A stretch of 64,000 nucleotides of DNA, taken from contig NW_005179326.1 in assembly GCF_000350225.1 (NCBI RefSeq), positions 93,954 to 157,953 of the forward strand. The letters run 5' to 3'. Shown here one piece after another: positions 11,231-22,900 of the stretch. The first letter of the stretch is position 1, and every line of letters starts with the position of its first letter. The DNA comes from Chondrus crispus (lineage: Eukaryota; Rhodophyta; Florideophyceae; Gigartinales; Gigartinaceae). Under the pieces are notes generated by a model that saw only the letters and a list, made by a program, of their open reading frames with translations, was not told the DNA's origin and searched no databases. A program made the position numbers and the translations under genes.

Positions 11231-11315
11231 ATAAACGTTGCTGCGCCACGTGGTCAGAACGCTGCTCTGGATTAGTATAAACGTTGCTGCGCAACGTCGT
11301 CAGAACGCTGCTGTG
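11231..11315. repeat. Two-copy 46-bp tandem repeat
   Basis: ATAAACGTTGCTGCG-type units of 39 conserved bases occur at 11231-11269 and 11277-11315 (period 46) with three differences. The second copy contains the inverted repeat ACGTTGC/GCAACGT. Confidence 0.8.
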
Positions 11316-12594
11316 AACAGCCACCCCTACCGAAAAGAACAGACTAATATGTTGTGTTCTCCTGTACTAATTTCGAGTTAATGGAAATTGGTTAGAAGGG
11401 TAAAGCCTCTATACATTACGTTGAATTTAAAGTGCCAAATGTTGTGCTCAAGACAAGATCCGATCTCAGATGTGCTGCATGTGCCGCATAGTTATAGGGC
11501 AGTCTCTGGTGCGGTGGCAACGGCTCGAGCGTCGACGGCGGGCGCGGCAGGTGCCGCTGAGATGACGCGGCGATGCGCCCGACCATGCCCGTGCGCGAGA
11601 CGCGTGTGGCCGTAGGCGGGGCCGTCGGCCGGGGCGACGGGCATGGGTGGCTGCGGCGTGATGTGCCGGCCGCGGCGGGAGTTAGAGGGGCGGTGGGATC
11701 GGCAGGGGCGGCGGCTGCGGCCGGGTCGTGCATGGTGTAGACGGGGCGGCGGCCGCGCTTGGAGGCGGCGGTGGACATCGGCAGGGTTTGGGGGTAAGGG
11801 GGGACAGAAAACAAAGGGGAGGTGGTATGGTTTTCGGTAGGCGTCTGGGTTTGGGGGGCGGGGGAAGGCAAAGGAAGGGGGTCCGTAACGCGTAGAGGGG
11901 AGGGGTGGGTGCAACTGGGTGCAACTGGATGGATGCAAAAGGGGTAAATTTACAGTGCCGTAGACGGCGCGCAGGATCCAGCGCGTGCGCGTGGGGAGGG
12001 ACAGGGCCCGTTTTTGGCGCAGAAGAGCGCACGTGGCACGGCACGCGTGAAAACGCGTCTCCTTGGGAGATGCTCCCGCCCGTTCTATGACGCATTCCCA
12101 CCTCCATCTCTCTTCACCCCATTCCAACTGCCCACACCAACCAACGAAGTCCTCCCCGCCTCCTTTAATGAAAACCCTCTCTATCTCCCTCATCTCTCTC
12201 TAGCTAGCCCAGGCGTCGCTTCATCGTCGCCGTCTGCTCGCGCGGCATTACTATCCCAATATTCTTCCGCCCTTTCCACCGCACCACCCTTTCCAACACC
12301 TCTTCTTTCCCGTCCACTTCTCAAACTAGCTCCCTCAACTCTACGCACTCGATAATATCAAAGCCCAGCGCCGCCTCCTCCACATTCCGCGTCTGCGCCA
12401 CTTTAATAGTCATAACTTCCGAAGCAGCTCCAGTCCCTCGTATATTACACGGAACGGACACGTCGTGTATGTGCTTATCCCTACAGTCTTCGATGTACCT
12501 TGGCTTCCGCCTTTTAAAAAGCGACTCTACACTCTTCTTGCGCCTGCGCTGCGCCGCGGCACTTACTAGCTACGAGGGGCTTCCAAGGGTGGGG
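11316..12594. other. GC-rich stretch, no gene that can be supported
   Basis: Overlapping minus-strand frames (11416-11871 and 11492-12193) are Pro/Ala/Thr/Arg-rich without a domain. A small protein starting at an internal ATG of the first frame is possible but unsupported. 12100-12360 is pyrimidine-rich on the plus strand. Confidence 0.35.
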
Positions 12595-12696
12595 GGCGGG
12601 GCGAGGAATTGAACTCGCGACCAAAAGAAAAGGGCAGCAGGGGAGTGGTACCGAAGCACACCACCCCTGCGAAGCCCTTTTCTCCGTCGCCCCGCC
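12595..12696 (-). other. tRNA-like folded element with long hairpin arm
   Basis: A 10-bp outer stem pairs 12595-12604 with 12687-12696. Inside it, on the minus strand 3' side, is a T-arm-like hairpin (CGAG stem, loop containing TTCAATTC) that matches the pol III B-box pattern GWTCRANNC. The rest is a 58-nt hairpin at 12626-12683 (10-bp outer stem, 7-bp and 4-bp inner stems). The acceptor/T-arm geometry recalls a tRNA, but the T-loop has one base too many. No D-arm or anticodon arm is seen, so this is a tRNA-derived or tRNA-like element rather than a standard tRNA gene. Confidence 0.4.
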
Positions 12697-13068
12697 TTTG
12701 CATGCGGCGACTACCGACCTTACTGGCGGTCGCCAGTAGTAAATTTCCAGCCCTTTTATACCCGACACCCGACACTTGAACGTGATACCCGACACTTAAA
12801 CGTGTACACGTAGAGCTGCAAACGCATAATTCCCCACGGCTCCCCTTAGTGAAGATCCATGCCACCGACCCGTAGTCTTCAGATCCCGCCCCTCCTACTA
12901 CAGCCCTACAGCCCTCTTCCGCGACGTGCCCCACTTCCCATTGTAGCCCTCTTCACCAACGTGCCCGGCTGCAAGCACCCGATGCTTCCTTAACGGGGGA
13001 TCTTCCTCAATCGCATCGCTCTTTGCGCTGACAAAACGTCACTTGCGGACGGAAAAGTCGACCTAGTA
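12697..13068. other. No recognisable gene
   Basis: It contains a perfect short palindrome, ACTGGCG-GT-CGCCAGT (about 12722-12737), and a near-duplicate of ACCCGACACTTRAACGTG around 12765-12805. Nothing else stands out. Confidence 0.45.
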
Positions 13069-13215
13069 CTACCGCTCGGCAGACTCGTACGCGATGCCAT
13101 AAAAGCGCTTGTTCTTAAATGTGAGGACATTGTAGACATTGTACAGGACTCCCTCGTGGTAGATGTTATCAACTTCGGGCGCTAGTTCAGGGGAAGGCGG
13201 GGCCTCTGGTTCCAT
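13069..13215 (-). pseudogene. 48-codon ORF fragment, unrecognised
   Basis: From an ATG at 13215 the frame runs to a TAG at 13069 and gives an acidic/proline start (MEPEAPPSPELAPEV) followed by an aromatic-rich stretch (HEGVLYNVYNVLTFKNKRFY). The second part has the look of real beta-strand coding sequence rather than random translation. The frame is open for about 13 codons upstream of the ATG. No family recognised. It may be the end of a truncated gene. Confidence 0.25.
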
Positions 13216-13487
13216 CGGAAGGATGCGGTTCCGGCGATCCTTCTCCTGGTAAATTTACCAGATGGAAAACGGTGGGGGTACAGAAAACGACGAAGACAAG
13301 CCAATAAGAATGCATGACGCGTGCAAATCATTTGTCATATTTTCAAAAATGATCTGCATGCATGACCGAAAAGTTTTGACGGCGTGAAGGGCAGCCGGTG
13401 TGTCCGCAGCGGTGGCACGTGCGCAGCTCGCGGCGCAGCTTTTCGAGGGGCGTCGTGGTGCATATAGTGGATATGTGGGAATGAAAT

Positions 13488-13829
13488 GTGGATGATGAAG
13501 AGGAGATGGCGGGGCTGGAAAAGGCGCTGAGTGAGCGGAAAGGGACGGGCTCCTTACATAGTGATGGAGGGCATCGAGCAACGCTAAGGTCGACGAAGAA
13601 AGCGTACAAGGAATTGCAACAGCGGCAGGAGCGACACGGAAAATTGAGGACGGTGCTGAAGGACATGGCCTCGGAGAAGGCTCTGCTGAGCAAGGGGCGT
13701 CGTGTGTTGGAAAGGGGCGTCGTGTGTTGGAAAGACGAGCGAATTCTACGACAGGAGCGCCTGCCGTTTACCGTTGGCAACAAGAACGCAAGCGATAGTA
13801 CGAGAACTAGCTCTTGTCATGTGGGATGA
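13488..13829 (+). pseudogene. UTP11-like C-terminal fragment
   Basis: The 114-codon frame contains the signature of the C-terminal part of UTP11, a U3 snoRNP/SSU processome protein of the nucleolus: KKAYKELQQRQERHGKL, then LKDMASEKALLSKGRR. This matches the family pattern YreLeqR.....L......M...K.L..KGrkrK. The expected N-terminal two thirds are missing; upstream there is an in-frame TGA and only an acidic lead-in (DDEEEMAGLEK). Just after KGRR a 20-bp sequence (GGGGCGTCGTGTGTTGGAAA) is duplicated in tandem, which shifts the frame. The first in-frame ATG is at 13506. Probably a truncated duplicate, not the functional gene. Confidence 0.5.
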
Positions 13830-13879
13830 TTCCGGGGATTTATACTTAATTCTTAACTGGCAAGATCGCACTGCTACCT

Positions 13880-15770
13880 TTACAGACTTCTATCGATCAA
13901 CCCAAAATGGAGTCGCGATTTTCTCCCGTCCATCGTCCTTGTCCAGTTCATCGTGATTATGCCTCCAATGCGAACACCGACTCCGTAGCTCATCCCAATC
14001 GGTTCTCGTATCTGTTCATTAGAGACGGCAATATCCCCAAACAGAACACCCACTAACGCCGGCAAGCTGTCCAGCAAACTGGGTGAGATCACCTTTCCAG
14101 ATCGATTCGCTGGGGCATCATTCACGTGTTTCGATACAGAGGTGTTGTCTTCACTCTCTGCATTAGCCCCCTTGTCGTTTTGGACGGCGGGGGTCTTTTC
14201 GCTGCCTCCCTTAGTGCCACTCGTCTTTTGTTGAGTGGCAGATTTATCGATGTCCTTGCCGGCACTGGTGTCTCCGTCCCTTTCGTTTTCGCTCTCATCA
14301 TCTTCTGGAACTGCCCCCGGGAGAGCACCGCGCGTCAACGGTACCCTAAGCTCAAGTCGCCCCGTCCCAAAACGACTTGTACCGTCCCAGCTCTCCATGG
14401 TCATAACCGCGCACATTCATGACACCCCCCAGCGATTTCTGTTCATGCCAGGGTAGATTATCCGACCCGATCCCCAAATTGAGACCTGCCGCAATAGAAG
14501 CGTATGGCCCCACCCCCACGTATTGTGCCAGCCGGACAACTGTGTTGCGAAACATCGTGCCGGCCTCATTAAATGTCTTGAGCTCTCCACGTTGAGCATA
14601 TGCCCAGACCGAGGACAATCGATGGGGAAGCGCGTCATGTGTGCGATACTGCTTTGCAGGACGGTTTGAAAAATGGACGTATCTGGCGTGGCACGTTCTG
14701 ACGGGTTCGCCTGGACGCTCTCCGCGACCGAGTTGAGCAACAGCAACCAGTTGCCACTGCCCGGCCTGTACGCCAAGCTCCAGCATGGCGCCGTCGCAAT
14801 CCTTCTCATACCTGAGCGGGGTCTCAATCCCGCGACGAGTAACTTCATCATCGCCTGATGGTCTGCGTAGGCCGATGGAGCGGGTAGCCGGCACCCCCCT
14901 GGAAGAATTGGCATCGCGGAACGCACGAATCTTGTATGAGAAGGGGATTCTGGCGCCAATGCGCATATCTTCAAAGGCGACACAGCCCGCGGCGCGGGGG
15001 GAGTCCAAACGCTTTTGCCACTCGATGCGGATGCGTTGGGCTTTTCCGCGAAAGTTGTTGTCTAGAAAGGAGACGTCCCCGTACATGCGCCCGTCGGAAG
15101 TGATGCCAGCGCCCGGTTCCACGCGGCAAGTCCGGCGTTCTTTGACGTTAAGCACAAGCTCGACGCGCTCGGCGGAAACGGATTTGACTTGAACGTCTGC
15201 AGACTCGAAAATACCGAGGGCCATAAGGGAAGCGACGCCCTCTGCGGTCCATCTAAAAATGTCGTCCCGCTTCATGCCGAGGACGCGGGTGATCAGGTCG
15301 ACTCTTGTGACGACGGAGGCGCCCTCGACGGGTTTGCCGTTGCTGTCGACCGCGACAAGACGGATGGCGTGCAGGCGGGGCTCAATGGAGTAAAGGGCGA
15401 GCGTGCGGTTGAAAATCGAAGGGTAAGTGACGATGGAGAGGCGGGAGCACGGGTAGCCGTTTTCTGTAAACCAGTTATTGCAGACGTCGATGGCGGCGTC
15501 GACTTGCTTGCGGTTGACATTCTGTTTGGCGATGGGTGCAAACGCTGAGTCGATGACGGAGAAGGGTATTTTTTTGCGCTCAAGGACGTGGACGCGGCCC
15601 AGGAATGTGTTTCCATCGGGGTTTCTGAAGGGGTTGTAGATGGTGAAAGCGGGGGTGAGGGTGCAACGACGACGGATGGGGAGTGCGGGAGAGGGGCCTT
15701 GAGGGGAGGGGCTGGGAAATGTGCCCAGATGAAAGGGGGGCGGTGGAGGGGGAGGGAAGAGGAAGGCCAT
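13880..15770 (-). CDS. Omp85-family plastid envelope channel (OEP80/Toc75-like), one frameshift
   Basis: The protein begins with a probable plastid transit peptide (MAFLF plus proline run), which has the Phe near the N-terminus common in red algal transit peptides. POTRA-like repeats follow; a clear one ends RWTAEGVASLMALGIFESAD and VELVLNVKERRT. Then comes an Omp85 beta-barrel with the lid-loop motif VRGY near 14380-14400. About ten codons after that motif the first frame ends (14352). The barrel continues in the next frame from about 14390 (FGTGRLELRVPL) to the typical last strand (LHFGLIDRSL) and the stop at 13880. The barrel carries an acidic low-complexity loop around 14150-14300. Omp85 proteins insert or translocate proteins at the outer plastid envelope. 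The start at 15770 is chosen for the transit peptide; the frame also has an ATG at 16178. The break needs one base and could be a sequencing error. Confidence 0.75.
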
Positions 15771-17256
15771 TGTGAAATGGAGGGGCTGAGATGCGAATGA
15801 AAATGGGGAGGGAGAGCGGGGGACGACGCCTGTTGACGACACCTGTTGACGGCAACAATGAGGACGGTTGACGAGCTTGCGGATCAAAAATCCACCATTT
15901 GGGAAGGCCGCCACTGAGACGGGAGACGGGAGACGCGCCATTGATGTGTAAGGGCCGTTCCTAACGAAGAGTTCGCGGTGCCAGCACCCGAGCACCTGGA
16001 CATTTGGCATGAATGTATTGGTTGAAAAATTATTGGAATTATACTGAGGGCCGTGTCGCCATGCTGGTCTTGTCCCGCCACATGGACATTTCAGCAGAGG
16101 TGTGTGGGAGCGTGTTACGCGTGCAGCACAGGCCCGCCCGTGCGCAACGTGCGGTCTCATGTGAAATCCCACCCTCATTAAATTTGTCCAATTTTAACAC
16201 CGGACGGCGGCGTCGGTGTGGGTAATCAAGCCAGCCTCGCCTGTCCAGCAATGCACATGTCCCCCGGTGAGCTGTAGCCACCCTCCTTTTTGGCCTAAAA
16301 TTTCGGGAGGCGGCGGTGGCGGGGCGACAAGATGTACGTATGTGCTGTAAAGTTACAGTACCTTCGTGTCGTACAGGTTGGGAATCGGAAGGAAAGCCAC
16401 CGCGCGGGAATGCGATTCACGACGCTAGTGAAGAGGGCAATTGATGTCGTGGAGCGCTAGAAAAATCATTCCATGGTTTTTGGATGAGAGATTGTTATAT
16501 GAAGAGGTGGGTGAATATGCCAGGAAGAGCGGGTTGGCGTGTGATATTGGGTGATGTCAAGGAGGTTGGTGGGATGGATGTTTTGTGAGGTGAAGGTCGG
16601 GTCCGGGGGTGAGGGAGGAGAGGAGGAGGTCGTGCTCGAGGGTCGGGGGTCGACATGTTGGTGATGGACAAGGTGTTGGAGGGGGATCAAGGGGAAGAGG
16701 GTTCAAGGAGGGGAAATGGAAGGGCGCGAGGAGTAGAGAGTTTCGGTTGTGGTAGATCAGATGATCAGGTGAAGTCTTCCATCCTCCACGGTATCGCTAC
16801 AGTTACTGTCACCAATTCTATATAACCACCCCGTCCCACATGTACCCTGCCATCACTAAAATGTTCGGCCATCTCAATCGTGATCAAATCCGCCCAGATC
16901 ACATCCACCTCACCCACCCCCAACTCACAGTAACTTCTCTCTCTCCCTTTCCTAACATAATATCTACCCTGTATCTGCCTACTCTACCTCTGAAACCTCA
17001 GACATGTCGGGGAAAGGTTTGATGTATTCAGTGTTGTATCTGATATCCGTGAAAATTGATACCTTTATTATTCATTGGAAGAACTCATTGCCACCTCCAA
17101 ACTTCTCTATCAGATTAATTCCTAGATTATGATCCCACATTGTGAGTTCTTCTCGGACAGGGTAAGCCTTTGCAAGAGTACACTCTCCCACGACTCAAAA
17201 TGTCAAGTATATCGCGTGAAATAAGTAGTCATGGATATACTGTAACATGTGGCAAA
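15771..17256. other. Upstream region of the Omp85 gene; no further gene
   Basis: The Omp85 frame stays open to 16178 but this part looks like 5' leader. 16200-17256 holds only short frames. 16840-17000 is pyrimidine-rich. No repeat or RNA gene recognised. The left end of the CACTA-like transposon may fall in 17000-17256, but I could not find its terminal inverted repeat. Confidence 0.4.
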
Positions 17257-19503
17257 TCACCCCTCAGTCCTGTTTCTGCTGCTACCCTGAAGAAGGTGCT
17301 CGAAATTAAACTCATCATCATCATTGGAGTCATCTTCCCACAATTGATCCTGAACCTGTTGCATATTTTCGACACTTTTACCCGCCTCTCTCGCATTCTC
17401 TCGCTCTGAGGTACCTGTTGGAAAAATTGTGCACAGTTTGTCGAATGCTGCCGGAGATATCCTTAGGATTTGTGCATCCAATACATCTTTCTGTTTCGAA
17501 AGACCTGGCAGGAAGTTTAAAATCCGCACACGAGCCATGTTGCTACCGTTTTCTTCGCTTTCCTCGTATTCATCATGGTTACTATGCTGTGGCTGGTCTG
17601 CTTCATCTTCCTCTGCTTCGCCCGGAAACAACAATGTACCGCCGCCACTGATATTTTGTTCCTGTACCCCTTCATCATCCTCCATGGTACGCAAGGTAGA
17701 CGGCAAAGCCAAATGACTCCTGCCGTTGATAACATCGTTGACAAACAAACGAAATAGCAATGCAGTTCGGAAAACTGTCCGTAGAGAGCCTGAATGACTG
17801 CAAAGAAAATCAGTCACGTCTTTGCCTTGGGTGTACGCTAGAAAGAAATTTAGAGATACTACAGCAAGGTTAATTGTGCGGTGCATACGTTTGCGTTGGG
17901 CTGGCTGAAAGCCTCTCCTCTGTCCGCCATTTTTTAGTAAACCCTCACCCACAAGAACATCGTACTCCAGTAGAACATGTAATTCCAATCGAGAATCACT
18001 CATTTCCCGCAGAAGGCATTTGTTTAATGCCACCGCGTTTGGAATGTCAGACGTAACTGCAGATGTAATTTGATCCCCGATGTTGAAATAGTGATCTGGA
18101 TACTTAAACGATAACTTCGGGGGCTGAAAGCCTTCCGGTATGCCTCGTCGCGACTCTCACGGAATCAGCATGAACCCAAGATCTTCAAAAAAGCGCTTCT
18201 TGGCTGCAACTCGGGACTCCCTAAAAAAGTCGGTCACCATTGCGTACACACTTTGAGCGATGTAGATGGCCTCTCGTCCCTTCACGGTTTCCACGATGGG
18301 TTTGGGGGGCTTCTCCTTCGTTTCTACCAGTTTTCTTGTTATCTTCAGTATATCTTTTCCGACATATCCAGTCTCTAGCCAGTGAGGCATTTCACGCTGA
18401 GGATGGCGGTGTTCATGACTAACATTGTCTCTGTCATCGTTTCTCCCGCTGTATGAAACGTCAATCCTGCGCCTTCTAGCACTCTCGAACAGCTTCTTTA
18501 CGTACCTGAACTTGAAATCACAATGCACTAGCGCCAATCCACATGCAAACGCCTTTTTCGTTGCTGTTTTGTTGTGGCCGTACAAGAACGCAGCCATAGC
18601 CAGGTGTGTGTGAGCTAGTTTAATGCCAAGGGACCAAGTATACTCCATGAAGTGACATACGCAACCTGTAAGAGTTTCTGACAGCAGAGAAGAGCCAAAC
18701 ACGAACTCTACTTGCGCTCCCAAGGAAGCATTCTCCTGTTCCACGAGGTCTTTGAAAGCCCATTTCGAGGTGAAGTTGGAGCTTCTCTTCGATTTCTTCC
18801 GCAAACCAGAACTTGAACCTGCCTTCATTCCTAACATGCCATCTGTAACGAGGTTTTTGACAGAATAAACTTCTTGTCGTAGATTTTTGATCGCACTTTC
18901 GACTGTATTAAACTTGGTTAAAAGAGTTCTCTGAAGGTTCTCCAAAAATATCCTAAAAGACGGGTCGGATTTAAGTTGAGCGATTTCGGACGTTCCGAGA
19001 ACCCTTCGACGGTCAAGCACTGCATTGCGATTCGAATGCCCACCAGGGGTTTCGTTCTCTCGTTCACTCATTTGCGGGAGTTGCCTGCCATTCCTATGTA
19101 TAGCTTGAAAATCACGGATCGGAGCTGTTGAATTGCCAAGGACACCTCCATCTCGAAGGGGAAGGTTGTCTCGGTTCGAGTGCACGGGAGTTCGTGGATT
19201 AGGAAGAAAAATTTCGGGATCCTGCTCTAGTCTTGGCCGTGGTTCCTCACCTTCTCTTGTCATGGGGGGCTGTGTTTCCATATCAGATGTGTTAGGGACA
19301 TTTTGAAGCTCCATGGGAGTTGGACGTTTCCGTCTCTCCGCATGGCCCCCATGGATGGGAGGTGAGTCACTTCTGGGAAATATCGACAGTGCATCGCTCC
19401 CCGTTACCTTTCTTCTCACTCTTCTCTGGTAGCTTGGGCCGACACCGGTAGAACGCTTCTGCCTTGCCTTGTTTGTGCGGCCACCTCCACCCTTACCCGT
19501 CAT
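17257..19503 (-). pseudogene. Transposon accessory protein with in-frame TGA
   Basis: An ATG at 19503 opens a basic, Gly/Arg/Lys-rich N-terminus (MTGKGGGGRTNKARQKRS), then a low-complexity region. A predicted helical region (ENLQRTLLTKFNTVESAIKN) follows, and then a well-conserved-looking segment (about codons 250-440). A TGA lies at 18157-18159. The same frame then stays open for another 299 codons to 17257, ending in an acidic tail (EDDSNDDDEFNFEHLL). There is no ATG for about 46 codons after the TGA, so the second half is not an independent gene. Either a nonsense mutation, stop readthrough or an intron that removes the TGA is required. Family unknown; DNA-binding or regulatory role in the transposon is inference. 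Confidence 0.55.
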
Positions 19504-19975
19504 TTTGAAAATCAATGCTCTGGACTGCTTTGCTCTTGATCATGAAGTAATGATTTAGACCAATATGAAACTGGAGGGGCTCTTGATGAACGCGAGCAGC
19601 GTGATGATTGACGGGCAGGGCGACGTTTGTGTCGGGGATGGAGAAGAAGCGGAGGCGGAAGAGCGGTAAAAATGGACCTTAAAGTACTTTACACCATTCC
19701 TCCCCACTTGCGGCGCGCGACAAGAGCCATGGAGCCCACTTTTTAATGCTAAACATTGCTGTAGACTTCTCAGATTCAAATTTCGTTTCCATTTCCCGCG
19801 AAAAAGTCTTTGTATCTGTCGGTATGTCGTCCCGTTCTTATGTGGCTACCATACCATCCCACCATACAATGGCATATGTTTTTTATCGTCGTCCGTTCCG
19901 ACTTTCTTCCTCTTGCACCTCTCCCGTTTCCACTTTCTCCCTCTTCCAGACACTGTTGTGCACATATTCGTTGAT
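19504..19975. promoter_or_regulatory. Divergent intergenic region of the transposon
   Basis: 472 bp lie between the start of the minus-strand accessory gene and that of the plus-strand transposase, so the promoters of both must lie here or nearby. No TATA box or repeat that I would name with confidence. Confidence 0.35.
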
Positions 19976-22900
19976 ATGCAGAGTCATTCGGGTAACAAGT
20001 CATCACAACGAAAAAGACCTCGGCCAAGGAGGGACGTTAAGCGAGCTAAGGAGCGGTTTAGCTGCATTGAAAGATTGCCGCGCTACACAGATCCAAACAA
20101 AGTTGCAAGTCCAGCCGGTTTCCTACATTCTATTGAAAAGAACAAATCTGGAGCTGAAACTCAATCTTTTGACGATTTAGTGAAAAGAAGGCTCTCCTTC
20201 GATTCAGATCAAGACGATCCCAATGCGTTAACGGAAAATCCACTCGTTGAAACAGAGGGCACCACTCAGGATAAGGAAAGGGACGAGCATTTGGCATCCA
20301 TCTCTAATACAAGTGAAGATGCTTTTATCGATGGCGCATTGCCTCCTTCCCCTACTTCAGATGTGAGCGCTTCTTATGAGGACATACCTTTGGACCGGAG
20401 ATGCGTATCAACGTGGCAGCAATTGTTGTCATTGTTAGCCGTCAGTGGTACGAACAGGTTCACGATTGATCAATTCGAATACTTCCGGGACACAGTTAAC
20501 TGGTTACTTGGAAGATATGCGCCCCACGAAAAGCCTTTGCCTTCATACTCATCGATCCAGCGCAATCTTTTGCCTTACTTGCGCGAGAAAAGCTTTCCTG
20601 CTTCTCGGAGATGTGTATTTCCCGTCGACTTGAAAAAAGCCGGTGCCAGGCAATCGACTTCCCCAGTATCGCGTTCCGATTTATCGGTGGATCCTCATCC
20701 AACTGCGGCTGTAGCTGAGGCCGAAGTTATTCTACCAAGCTCTTGGGCGCGGCGGGATGTATCATTCAGACCCACGTGGATGCTCTTGGAACAGGGATGC
20801 TTGGCTGAAGCCAAAGGTGGTGTTCTCGATCCGGTTTTCACGACGGCTAACAGAATTCCGATGGTTTCAAGAAGGAATTCAGTCTTGTGTCAGCCCAACT
20901 CTAGTGCATTCTCGAAACAACACGGAGACTTTTCCCGTTCCTCTTTTTACAAGGTTGGAACATCTGTGAACATTGCAATGTCAAGTACGCCCGGGCAACG
21001 AGACGGGTCTACAGACAGCGGCAGATATTCTTATCATTCCGTCAGCGGACTCTCTTTCACAAGGGGAGAAAGATCCCACTACCTTCTGCACGCTAACATA
21101 GGGAAAACTGTACTGGTGAGCTCCAAGTTCAGACTGAACGCCGATTCGGACATTGGCCACTTCTGGGGCCCTGGAGGTGAGGAATTCATGAAGGAGGGCG
21201 ATCTTTGCACTCAGCTGTATTTGTCCATATCAGATCACGTGTGCTTTCTTGCACACAGACTTTGCAGCAATACTGGAACAACATGGCCCATTGAAATTGT
21301 TTGGATTCCAACTACCAACAGCGACAGAGAAGGACGTAAATTCCAGTGGTGCAGAGCATTCAAACAGATGGTATCTGACGTTGTATTAAATGCAAAGCAA
21401 CAGAGTGGCCCATATTGTAACTCATCGCATGAAGACGTACTTGATATAGGCACAATAGGAGTTAGAAATTATGTCGATGAATTTCAATGCCCATGTGACA
21501 AGTCTACTGGTACGCTGCTGGATGGTAGTCGTTTCTTTGTGTACAGAATACTACTGTACTCGGACGGGTTCTCTCAATACAAGGAGAAACAAGGTTCTGC
21601 CGGAGGAATATACATGCTTCCCCTCAACTTACTACCAAGGCATCGCACTGGCCGCAAGTCGGTCAGGTTGCTCGGACTCACTCCCCCGGGAGTAGAATCC
21701 AGTGAAGTTTTGCGCATCATATCAGAAGATCTCGAGACTGCAGCAACCGACGGTATTAAAACTGTTGATGGAGCTGGGCTTGCAATCACCGTTTTCATCC
21801 AAGTCGTGGCATATGTTGCTGATTTTCTCGAAATTGCCCATGTTTCAGACTTGCTCGGCCACAATGCTGATGCAGCCTGTCATCTTTGTTCTTTTAGAGT
21901 TCAGAAACTTGATCCAGCACAGTCTCGTCATGGCTTTACCACCGACGAGCACAGCGCAGATTCTTGCAGCTTTCGTTCAGGTCCACGAACAGATGCCATT
22001 CGTGGGGCGAACATAAATGAGAGGGAATTTTCTTCGCTATTACATCACCTTGGTATGGAGCAAGAATCATCCCGCAAGGTTTCTGGTAGTCCTTTGCTGT
22101 TGCTATATCAGAAACTGACGCGTGCACAGTCCAGCGGTAAAATACCGATCGCAAGTTGCGGCCATCCAATCTTTAATGCCATGTTCGACCCTTACCGTTC
22201 CGTTTTGGTGGCACTTGACCATTTGCTGTCTGGTAACGCTATCAATATTTTAACAACTTGCTTCATGCTACTTCATGATGAAAAAGCTGTTCGACACGTT
22301 GAATCACGGGTTTGCGAGGCGCTCCGAGCAAACAATCTTGTGATTCAAAACAAATTGTTTGATTTCAAGGGTAAGAAGCTCTTTTCCACCTCGATCAGCG
22401 GCGTGTTCTGCACACTTGTCCTTGCTGACAAAGTTTTTCAGGACTTTTGCGGTGAAAACATGGATTGTGGAGCAGGGCGGAATGATGAACAATCAAGTGC
22501 GCTTCTACATGCTGTAAAATGCCTACAACTTTATTCAGCCCTAGTAACAAAAACGTATTGGTATCCAAGCCTTCTTATCGACGGGAAAGAGGCGGTGAGG
22601 CTGTTCAACTCGGATCGTGGTCGGGCGAGTACCGTTGAGCTACAGGACATGTCTCGTCAGTACGTTTCCTTGTGCGATAAGCTTTGTGGTCAGTCTGAAC
22701 TAGCAAAGAAGAACATAGACAAACCAAACTTGCACAGGCTAATCGAGTTGTATACTCACTCAGTCGCGGCGATGGGTCATGTGCGCCATTTTGGTGAACT
22801 CGTCTTTGAGTTTGCCCATCAGCCATTAAAGCGAGGCATTTCCCGTTCTAACAGAAGAAATCCCCATTTACAAGCAGTACAGCATGCACTTTCTGACGAC

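Noticed and set aside
11416-12193. Protein-coding gene
   Set aside because: Two overlapping Pro/Arg/Thr-rich frames, no domain, no convincing start; kept only as a remark.
12595-12696. Selenocysteine tRNA
   Set aside because: Long acceptor and 4-bp T stem fit, but the T-loop has eight bases and there is no TCA anticodon loop or D-arm.
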